Below are positions 57,546-64,000 of a DNA stretch of 64,000 nucleotides, one piece after another. The DNA comes from Pseudomonas cavernae (GTDB taxonomy: Bacteria; Pseudomonadota; Gammaproteobacteria; Pseudomonadales; Pseudomonadaceae), in the NCBI RefSeq assembly GCF_003595175.1, contig NZ_CP032419.1, forward strand, positions 310,001-374,000. Direction: 5' to 3'. Position 1 is the first letter of the stretch, and each line of letters opens with the position of its first letter. The notes beneath the pieces were generated by a model. That model worked only from the letters and a program-made list of their open reading frames with translations. It ran no database searches and was not told where the DNA came from. The translations under genes and the position numbers were made by a program.

Positions 57546-58028
57546 TCACTTGACCCGCAGTATCTCCAGCGTGCGCGCCTGCCGGCCGCTACCCAGGCTC
57601 ACTTCATCACCTTCGGCCTTGCCCAATAGGCTGTGCCCGAGCGGCGCGCGCGGGCTGATCACCAGCACCTCGACGTCTCCCATGCGCACCTTCAGGCCGG
57701 CGCCGTCCGGGCCGAGGAAGAACTGCTGTTCACCACCCTGTGCATCGCCCAGCACCACCCAGGCGCCGAGCTGGATGCCCGCGTCGGCATCGAACGGACG
57801 CAGCTGCAGGTGGCGGTAGGTGTTCAGCGCCTGGCCGATCTCCGCCACCCGCCGCGACTGCCCGGCGGCCAGATAGGCGGCTTCCAGGCCGAGGGTGTCG
57901 TACTTGTTCTCGGCGACGTTCTCTTCGTGGGTCGCCGTCTCGTGGGCGGTCTGTGCGGCGCGCTGGGCCATGGCGAGGTCGGCCTGCAGGGTGGCGATGA
58001 TGAGGTCGAGCAGCTGGGTTTTGCGCAT
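57546..58028 (-). CDS. GreA/GreB-like transcription factor protein
   Basis: A 160-residue protein with an N-terminal helical coiled coil (about 5-75, rich in Ala/Thr/Glu) and a C-terminal domain (about 90-158) with GDVEVLVISPRAPLGHSLLGKAEGDEV. This SPxxPLGxxLLGK segment is the signature of the GreA/GreB C-terminal fold that binds RNA polymerase near the secondary channel. The coiled coil lacks the obvious acidic tip of GreA, so its effect on polymerase could differ. True greA lies elsewhere in pseudomonads. The ATG at 58028 was chosen; the frame extends further upstream without similarity. Confidence 0.82.
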   Translation of the reverse strand: MRKTQLLDLIIATLQADLAMAQRAAQTAHETATHEENVAENKYDTLGLEAAYLAAGQSRRVAEIGQALNTYRHLQLRPFDADAGIQLGAWVVLGDAQGGEQQFFLGPDGAGLKVRMGDVEVLVISPRAPLGHSLLGKAEGDEVSLGSGRQARTLEILRVK

Positions 58029-58390
58029 GGTCGGCAGTTCAGCGGGGAAGTCGCGATTGTAACCGTCACGCGGACGAGCGGGGTGACGGGCTGACTCTGA
58101 ATGAACGGGCGTCCCAATCGATCTTGACCTGCGCGGTTGCCTTTCTAAGAGATTATTTCTCGCCAGACCATGCCGCGGCGGCATCTTTTCCTGTTTTGAC
58201 CGAAGTTGTCGCGTCCCTGGTTGCGCGATCATCCGCCGCTCTTTAAAACGCCCGGCCACTCAGGAGACCGTGCGGTTCTCCCTGAACGCAGCACCGGCTC
58301 GACGCCGCTCGATCAGCAGCCGACAGCGCAACGCCGAACGGGTTACCCCCCGGACCGGTTTCAACCTTTACAACAATAAAAGGTTCAACG
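58029..58390. other. Intergenic leader region of the permease gene
   Basis: About 362 bp between divergent genes. It contains an imperfect dyad (TCAGGAGA near 58260 and TCTCCCTGA near 58280) and an A/T-rich patch before the permease start. No protein or RNA gene was recognised. Confidence 0.45.
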
Positions 58391-59782
58391 ATGTCCCAAA
58401 AAGATGAACTCCAGCGTGGGCTGGGCGAACGGCACATTCGTCTCATGGCCCTCGGCGCCTGCATCGGCGTCGGTCTGTTCCTCGGTTCCGCCAAGGCCAT
58501 CCAGATGGCCGGCCCGGCGATCATGCTCTCCTACCTCATCGGCGGCCTGGCGATCCTGGTGATCATGCGCGCCCTCGGCGAGATGGCCGTGCACAACCCG
58601 GTGGCCGGTTCCTTCAGCCACTACGCGAAAGAATACCTCGGCCCGCTGGCGGGCTTCCTCACCGGCTGGAACTACTGGTTCCTGTGGCTGGTGACCTGCG
58701 TCGCGGAAATCACCGCGGTGGCCATCTACATGCAGATCTGGTTCCCCGAGATCCCGCGCTGGATCTGGGCGCTGGCCGCGCTCGGCAGCATGGGCGCGAT
58801 CAACCTGGCCACGGTCAAGGCGTTCGGCGAGTTCGAGTTCTGGTTCGCCCTGATCAAGATCGTCACCATCATCGCCATGGTCCTGGCCGGCGCCGGCATG
58901 ATCGTCTTCGGCTTCGGCAATGACGGCATCGCCACCGGCATCAGCAACCTCTGGGCTCACGGCGGCTTCATGCCCAACGGCATCCAGGGCGTGCTGATGT
59001 CGCTGCAGATGGTGATGTTCGCCTACCTCGGCGTGGAAATGATCGGCCTCACCGCCGGCGAGGCGAAGAACCCGCAGAAGAGCCTGCCCGGCGCGATCAA
59101 CTCGGTGTTCTGGCGCATCCTGCTGTTCTACGTCGGCGCGCTGTTCGTGATCATGTCGATCTATCCCTGGAACGAGATCGGCACCCAGGGCAGCCCGTTC
59201 GTGATGACCTTCGAGCGCCTCGGCATCAAGACCGCCGCCGGCATCATCAACTTCGTGGTGATCACCGCCGCGCTGAGTTCCTGCAACGGCGGCATCTTCA
59301 GCACCGGGCGCATGCTCTACAGCCTGGCCCAGGACGGTCAGGCGCCCAAGGCCTTCGCCAAGACCTCGAAGAACGGCGTGCCGCGCAACGCGCTGCTGCT
59401 GTCGATCTTCGCCCTGCTGCTCGGCGTGGTGCTGAACTACCTGGCACCGGAGAAGGTGTTCGTCTGGGTCACCTCGATCGCCACCTTCGGCGCGATCTGG
59501 ACCTGGGCGATGATCCTGCTCGCCCAGCTCAAGTTCCGCCGCACCTTGAGCGCCGCGGAAACCGGCAAGCTGCAGTACAAGATGTGGCTGTCGCCGCTGA
59601 GCAACTACCTGGCGCTGGCGTTCCTCGCCCTGGTGGTCGGCCTGATGGCGTTCTTCGAGGACACCCGCATCGCCCTGTACGTCGGTCCGGCGTTCCTCGT
59701 CGTGCTGGTCGCGCTGTACCGCACCCTCAAGCTGGGGACCAAGGTCCGTCGCGAAGCCGCAGTGGGCGACGCGGCGTATTGA
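58391..59782 (+). CDS. Amino-acid permease, AAT/APC family (ProY-like)
   Basis: A 463-residue inner-membrane transporter with about 12 helices. The start LQRGLGERHIRLMALGACIGVGLFLGSAKAI is the AAT-family signature: first helix with GxxIGxGLFLG, preceded by RGLxxRHI. ALGEMAVHNPVAGSFS is the second conserved segment. It takes up amino acids by proton symport. The closest group I recognise is ProY/GabP, possibly proline or histidine, but the substrate cannot be read from sequence. AAGG lies 8 nt before the ATG, and a strong terminator follows. Confidence 0.88.
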   Translation: MSQKDELQRGLGERHIRLMALGACIGVGLFLGSAKAIQMAGPAIMLSYLIGGLAILVIMRALGEMAVHNPVAGSFSHYAKEYLGPLAGFLTGWNYWFLWLVTCVAEITAVAIYMQIWFPEIPRWIWALAALGSMGAINLATVKAFGEFEFWFALIKIVTIIAMVLAGAGMIVFGFGNDGIATGISNLWAHGGFMPNGIQGVLMSLQMVMFAYLGVEMIGLTAGEAKNPQKSLPGAINSVFWRILLFYVGALFVIMSIYPWNEIGTQGSPFVMTFERLGIKTAAGIINFVVITAALSSCNGGIFSTGRMLYSLAQDGQAPKAFAKTSKNGVPRNALLLSIFALLLGVVLNYLAPEKVFVWVTSIATFGAIWTWAMILLAQLKFRRTLSAAETGKLQYKMWLSPLSNYLALAFLALVVGLMAFFEDTRIALYVGPAFLVVLVALYRTLKLGTKVRREAAVGDAAY

Positions 59783-59800
59783 GCGCCTGAGCCGTGAACG

Positions 59801-59830
59801 AAAAAGCCCCGCCTAGTGCGGGGCTTTTTT
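59801..59830. terminator. Terminator after the permease
   Basis: AAAAAGCCCCGC and GCGGGGCTTTTTT arms with a short loop; symmetric, so it can act in both directions. Confidence 0.92.
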
Positions 59831-59860
59831 GTGACGCGGCGTCGCTCTCGGTCAGCTCGG

Positions 59861-59930
59861 GTAGGATGGGTTGAGCTAGGCGATACCCATCAGCCATTTG
59901 TTGGGTATCGCTGCGCTCAACCCAACCTAC
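59861..59930. repeat. GTAGGATGGGTTGAGC inverted repeat, copy 2
   Basis: GTAGGATGGGTTGAGC at the left, and GCTCAACCCAACCTAC at the right, with the GATACCCA / TGGGTATC inner arms, as in copies 1 and 3. Confidence 0.85.
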
Positions 59931-59995
59931 GGTCCTGAGCCCAGCCTTGTTGATCGTGCCCACGCCGGAGCGTGGGGAGCCGCGAGCCTCAGCGC

Positions 59996-62167
59996 TCAGC
60001 GCGACTTCTGCACATGCGCCACCAGGCTGCGCAGTGGCGCCAGCTGGCGGCAGATCAGCGCCAGTTCGGTCTGCACCAGGCGGTGGCCGTCGTCGAGTTC
60101 GTCGGGCAGCTGCTCCAGTTGCTTGGCCAGCGCTTCTTCCTCGTCGCTCTGCAGCGCCACCGGCTGGCCGCTGGTCAGGCTCTGCGCCAGTTCGTCGAGG
60201 GTCGCCGCCAGGCGGGCGCTGGCGCTGCCCTGCAGGGCGTCGCTGGCGTCCGCGGGCAGGCTTTCGCGGTGCGCGCCGAGGGCCGACAGGTAGCTGAGCA
60301 GGGTGTGCGACAGCACCAGGAAACGGAAGCCGGTTTCCGCGTCTTTGCGGAAGTGGCCGGGCTCCAGCAGCATGTTGCCGAGGGTGGTCGACAGCGCCGC
60401 GTCGGCGTTGTGCGCATTGCGCCGGGCTAGGCGGTAGGCCAGGTCGTCGCGTTTGCCGGTTTCGTACTGCTGCATGATCTGCCGCAGGTAGCGGGCGTTG
60501 CAGCTGAGGGTATTGGCGAGCACCGCGTTGAGCCGCCGGCCCTGCCAGTCGGGCAGGATGAGGAACACTGCCAGCGCGGCGATCAGGCTGCCGAGCAAGG
60601 TGTCGACCAGGCGCGGCAGGAGCAGGCCGTAACTGTCGCCGACCTGGTTGAAGCAGAACAGCACCATCAGGGTGATCGCCGCCGTCGCCAGGGTGTAGCG
60701 GCTGGCGCGGGTGGCGAAGAACACCACCCCGGCGACCACCGCGAACAGCGATTGCAGCAGCGGGTTGGGAAACAGGTCGAACAGCGCCCAGGCGGCGACC
60801 AGGCCGAGCCCGGTGCCAGCGATGCGCTGCACCAGCTTGCGCCGCGTGGCGCCGTAGTTGGGCTGGCAGACGAACACCGTGGTCAGCAGGATCCAGTAGC
60901 CTTGCTCGGCGTGCAGCCAGTGCAGCACGCCGTAGCCGGCGGCCAGGGCGATGGCCATGCGCAGGGCGTGGCGGAACAGCAGCGAGGTCGGCGTCAGTTG
61001 CAGGCGGATGCGCTCGACGGCGTCGCCCAGGCTGCGCGGCGAACGGTCGAGCAGGCTGGCGTCCTGCTCGTCGGCCAGCGCGTCGGGGTTGTCGGCACCG
61101 GCCAGCTGCCGCTCGAGGGTGGCGAGGTTGCCGGTCAGCGCACGCAGCGCACGCAGCAGGTCGCGCCAGGCCGGATTGTTCTGCGCGCGCAGGTGCTCGA
61201 GCGAGGCCTGCAGGTCGCTCATCGCCTGCGCGCTGTCGGCGCCGTAGTCGAACGGCTGGCGCAACTGGATCGCTTCGCCCAGATCGCGGCAGGCGCGCGC
61301 CTGCAGGCTCAGCAGGCGCTGGCAGCGGTACAGCACGTCGCTGTGGAAGAACGTCTCGGCCAGGGCGTGATAGGGCGAGTGCGAGGAACTGGCGCGTTCG
61401 TGGATGTCCTGGGCGAGGAAGTACAGCTTCAGGTAGCGGTTCACCTGCGGCCCCGGCCGCGCGTTGCCGACCCGGTGCAGGAGGATTTCCTTGGCGGCGT
61501 TCAGCGCCGCCACCAGCTTGCCGTTCTGCCGCGCCAGCTCCAGGCGCCGCGCCTCGATATCCAGGCCGCGCAGCGGTTCCAGCAGCGCCGCCTTGAGGCG
61601 CAGGTACAGGCCCAGCTCGCGGTACACCCGGGCCAGGCTGTGCTGCACCGGCTGGTGGGCGAACAGCGCGTTCCACAGCACCGACAGCAGGCCGTACCAG
61701 GCCGCGCCGCCGACCAGCAGCAGCGGTTCGCGCCAGAGGTTGTCGAGCACGCCGTCACGCTGATCGACGCCGATCATGCTGTAGATCGACAGGATCAGGG
61801 TCGCCGAGGCGATCGCCGCGTAACGCTCGCCGAGGGCGCCGAGCATCACCAGGGCGAAGGCGGCCAGGGCCATGCCGGCGACGAACAGCCCGGGGTAGGG
61901 GAACAGCAGCTCGACGGCGAAGGTGGCGACGGCGAAGCACAGCAGGGTCACCAGCAGCGCGTTGAGGCGGCCGAGCCAGCTGTCGTCGGTCTCCGCCAGG
62001 GCGCTGGCGACGATGCCGAGAAACAGCGGGATCACCAGCGCCGGTTCGCCCTGCCACCAGCCGAGGGCCATGGCCCCGGCCAGGGCGACGAACACCCGCA
62101 GGCTGTAGCTGAACTTGTCCTGCGCCCACAGGCGGCGCAGGGACTGACGCAGAGTGCTGGAACGCAT
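59996..62167 (-). CDS. yccS: YccS/YhfK-family (FUSC) inner-membrane protein
   Basis: A 723-residue protein of the FUSC family, related to aromatic-acid efflux pumps (AaeB-like). Two blocks of helices (about 25-150 and 390-520) are separated by a long cytoplasmic helical region. Conserved segments include HALRMAIALAAGYGVLHWL and YWILLTTVFVCQPNYGATRRKL at about 405-440. The transport substrate is unknown. The gene has a strong overlapping open frame on the plus strand, which is a high-GC shadow. Confidence 0.9.
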   Translation of the reverse strand: MRSSTLRQSLRRLWAQDKFSYSLRVFVALAGAMALGWWQGEPALVIPLFLGIVASALAETDDSWLGRLNALLVTLLCFAVATFAVELLFPYPGLFVAGMALAAFALVMLGALGERYAAIASATLILSIYSMIGVDQRDGVLDNLWREPLLLVGGAAWYGLLSVLWNALFAHQPVQHSLARVYRELGLYLRLKAALLEPLRGLDIEARRLELARQNGKLVAALNAAKEILLHRVGNARPGPQVNRYLKLYFLAQDIHERASSSHSPYHALAETFFHSDVLYRCQRLLSLQARACRDLGEAIQLRQPFDYGADSAQAMSDLQASLEHLRAQNNPAWRDLLRALRALTGNLATLERQLAGADNPDALADEQDASLLDRSPRSLGDAVERIRLQLTPTSLLFRHALRMAIALAAGYGVLHWLHAEQGYWILLTTVFVCQPNYGATRRKLVQRIAGTGLGLVAAWALFDLFPNPLLQSLFAVVAGVVFFATRASRYTLATAAITLMVLFCFNQVGDSYGLLLPRLVDTLLGSLIAALAVFLILPDWQGRRLNAVLANTLSCNARYLRQIMQQYETGKRDDLAYRLARRNAHNADAALSTTLGNMLLEPGHFRKDAETGFRFLVLSHTLLSYLSALGAHRESLPADASDALQGSASARLAATLDELAQSLTSGQPVALQSDEEEALAKQLEQLPDELDDGHRLVQTELALICRQLAPLRSLVAHVQKSR

Positions 62168-62514
62168 GGCTGGATCGGCCTGCCTTGGCGAAGAGTGGAA
62201 GGGCGCGATTATCGCCGTTGGCGCGCACCCGGTTCAGTTTGTTCTAGCAAAAAGTGTGCGATAGACGGTTTGTATGGCACCGGCCTCGGCCCCTCACCCC
62301 AGCCCTCTCCCAAGGAGAGAGGGTGCTTGTCCGCTGTCGAGGCCGGACGCCGAGTGGGCAATCCACTCCGTGCAGTGCCCTCTCCCACCGGGAGAGGGTG
62401 AGGGAGCGCCCCCGCGTCCAGCGCATGGATTGCGGATTGCCTCCGGGCTACGCCCCTTACACGCCGACCGGCGCCTTCTAGGCTCGGGAAATCATCGCCA
62501 ACAGGGAGATGCTC
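62168..62514. other. Repeat-rich intergenic region
   Basis: About 347 bp between yccS and the DUF2252 remnant. It holds CCCTCTCCC-type palindromes at about 62287-62403 but no gene. Confidence 0.55.
62287..62403. repeat. CCCTCTCCC palindromic repeats
   Basis: CCCTCTCCCAAGG / GGAGAGAGGG near 62301-62321 and CCCTCTCCCACC / GGGAGAGGGTGAGGG near 62379-62403. Same family as the repeats at 52105 and 44845. Confidence 0.65.
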
Positions 62515-62963
62515 ATGACCACGCTGAAGGACCGCCGCAAGCACGGCAAGGCCGCCCGGACCAGGGCCAGCGGGTGGTCGAAGGCCAGCGCCTGATGCAG
62601 TCGGCCAGCGACCTGTTCCTCGGCTGGACCACCGGCCCCTTCGGCCGGCATTTCTACGTGCGCCAGCTGCGCGACATGAAGGTCTCCGCCGAACTGGAAA
62701 CCTTCGACGGCGCCACCTTCGCCGCCTACGGGCGGGTCTGCGGCCGCGCCCTGGCCCGTGCCCACGCCAAGGCCTCGGGCCAGGCGGCGGAGATCAGTGG
62801 CTACATCGGCAAGAGCGACAGCCTCGCCGAGGCCCTGCTGGCGTATGCGCGAGCCTATGCCGAGCAGAACGAGCGCGATTTCGAGCGCTTCCAGCAGGCT
62901 TGCCGCCAGGGCAAGCTGGAGGCGCGTTCGGAAGCCGACTTCAGCGCCGATCATCTGCCATAG
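62515..62963 (+). pseudogene. DUF2252 family gene collapsed by an internal deletion
   Basis: The ATG at 62515, with GGGAG upstream, begins MTTLKDRRKHGKAARTR, like the N-terminus of DUF2252 proteins, but stops after 26 codons. In a shifted frame from about 62568, VVEGQRLMQSASDLFLGW, HFYVRQLRDMK and the C-terminal part to 62963 match the last third of the family. DUF2252 proteins are about 400-450 residues long, so the catalytic kinase-like middle, about 1 kb, is missing and the frame is broken. The remaining C-terminal frame can be read from an ATG at 62595 as 122 residues. Confidence 0.75.
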
Positions 62964-63288
62964 GCCTGTTCACGGCGCGGGCGGGGTGAAGTCCTGGCCT
63001 GGCGTGCTTCTGTAGGTTGGGTTGAGCAATGCGATACCCAAGGAGCGCTGGTTCGGGCGGTGCCGCCATGGGTATCGCCACGCTCAACCCATCCTACAGA
63101 CCCCACCGGGCGCCCGCTCGGCCCTACGCCTGAAACCCTTCGAAACCTATCCAACCGCGGGCTGCCAAGCCGTTCGCCTGCTCCGGTCCGGGGGCGCAAA
63201 ACCAGTCGACTATCCTTGAGGTATCAACCACCGCGGCAGGGAGGCCGGAAGTTCCCTGGTGGCCCAATTGGCTCGGTCAGGAGGGTTC
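62964..63288. other. Intergenic region upstream of the NfeD-type gene
   Basis: About 325 bp; contains a hairpin repeat at 63012-63097, otherwise no gene seen. The last part probably holds the promoter of the next gene. Confidence 0.5.
63012..63097. repeat. GTAGGTTGGGTTGAGC inverted repeat, copy 3
   Basis: GTAGGTTGGGTTGAGC at the left and GCTCAACCCATCCTAC at the right, with GATACCCA / TGGGTATC inner arms and a longer loop than copies 1 and 2. Confidence 0.85.
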
Positions 63289-64000
63289 ATGAACAAGCAT
63301 CCGCTGTGGGGTGCGCTTCTGTTGCTGGCCCTCTGCGGCCTGCCGGGCATGGCGTGGTCGGCCGGCGCGCCGGTGACGGTGCTGACGGTGGACGGCGCGA
63401 TCGGTCCGGCCAGCGCCGACTACCTGGTCCGCGGCATGGCGCGGGCGGAGGAGGAGAAGGCGCAGCTGGTGGTGATCCGCATGGACACCCCCGGCGGCCT
63501 GGACACCTCGATGCGCTCGATCATCAAGGCGATCCTCGCCAGCCCGGTGCCGGTGGCCACCTACGTCAATCCTGGCGGCGCGCGGGCCGCCAGCGCCGGC
63601 ACCTACATCCTCTATGCCAGCCATGTGGCGGCGATGACTCCAGGCACCAACCTCGGCGCCGCCACCCCGGTGCAGATCGGCGGCATGCCCGGCACACCGC
63701 CGGACAAGCCGGCCAAGCCTGGGGAGAAGGAGGCGAAAGAGCCGCCGGCGGACGATGCGCTGACCAAGAAACAGGTCAACGATGCCGCCGCCTACATCCG
63801 CGGCCTTGCCCAGCTGCGCGGGCGCAACGCGCAGTGGGCCGAGCAGGCGGTGCGCGAGGCGGTCAGTCTGTCCGCCGAGGAGGCGTTGCAGCAGAAGGTG
63901 ATCGACTACGTGGCCAGCGACTTGCCCGACCTGCTCAAACAGCTGGACGGCAAGACCCTGAAGACCGCCGCCGCCGCCGAGGTCAAGCTGCAGACCGCCG
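63289..64000 (+). CDS. NfeD-type membrane serine protease (ClpP class), partial
   Basis: The gene runs off the right end; about 237 residues are visible. A signal peptide or first helix (about 1-25, ending WSA) is followed by a ClpP/SppA-like domain: VIRMDTPGGLDTSMRSII, then NPGGARAASAGTYILYASH with the nucleophile Ser in ASAG, and the catalytic Lys in ALTKKQVNDAAAYI. This is the N-terminal protease part of long NfeD (NfeD1b) proteins, which usually continue with membrane helices and an OB domain and pair with a slipin (stomatin-like) gene. GGAGGG lies before the ATG. Confidence 0.9.
   Translation, partial: MNKHPLWGALLLLALCGLPGMAWSAGAPVTVLTVDGAIGPASADYLVRGMARAEEEKAQLVVIRMDTPGGLDTSMRSIIKAILASPVPVATYVNPGGARAASAGTYILYASHVAAMTPGTNLGAATPVQIGGMPGTPPDKPAKPGEKEAKEPPADDALTKKQVNDAAAYIRGLAQLRGRNAQWAEQAVREAVSLSAEEALQQKVIDYVASDLPDLLKQLDGKTLKTAAAAEVKLQTA

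Overview
The window is high-GC chromosomal DNA from a gammaproteobacterium of the genus Pseudomonas, in the broad P. aeruginosa / P. oleovorans neighbourhood. This rests on gene content and order: proC-yggS-pilT-pilU, the pyrR-pyrB-pyrC' operon, pilGHIJK-chpABCDE, and the ArsR-methyltransferase-metK / tktA-epd-pgk-fba block. All match the order I recall for P. aeruginosa PAO1 (about PA0391-PA0432, then PA0546-PA0555). No rRNA, tRNA, CRISPR array, prophage or insertion sequence was seen.

Layout. 1-3224: a partial dynamin-like GTPase gene, then yggU-yggT-proC-yggS, all leftward. 3288-5532: the type IV pilus retraction ATPases pilT and pilU. 5579-9644: an NlpC/P60 hydrolase, a double TM2 membrane protein and a reverse-transsulfuration pair. 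9791-15689: a long leftward run, pyrC'-pyrB-pyrR-ruvX-yqgE-tonB-gshB. 15938-30982: the complete Pil-Chp chemosensory cluster that controls twitching motility. It includes a 2521-residue ChpA with eight phosphotransfer modules. 30997-33119: rsmE and bioA. 33331-36156: a flavin amine oxidase, cytochrome b561 and a YceI protein. 36262-40828: an RhlE-like helicase, metF and ahcY; ahcY is preceded by a clear SAH riboswitch. 41128-44603: small genes and ligB among dispersed repeats. 44936-47145: metK and its ArsR/methyltransferase partner. 47345-53378: tktA, epd, pgk, an MliC-like lipoprotein and fba. 53458-55473: a frameshifted lipoprotein remnant, a PL7 alginate lyase and a YgjP-like metallopeptidase. 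55731-64000: a chemoreceptor with a C-terminal sensor-like domain and a sigma-28-like promoter, a GreA/B-like factor, an amino-acid permease, a YccS transporter-like protein, a collapsed DUF2252 gene and the start of an NfeD-type protease.

Two themes join the genes. The first is type IV pilus motility: the motors pilT/pilU, the Pil-Chp signalling array and tonB. The second is the methionine / S-adenosylmethionine cycle: metF, ahcY with its riboswitch, metK with a SahR-like regulator and a 24-bp palindrome, and a cystathionine beta-synthase/gamma-lyase pair.

The accessory signal is modest. It consists of several families of hairpin repeats, two copies of an element with terminal inverted repeats, two decayed genes, one inserted alginate lyase gene, and an in-frame hexanucleotide microsatellite in chpA. 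I found no clearly new multi-gene system. Statements about PAO1 gene order are from memory and were not checked by alignment.
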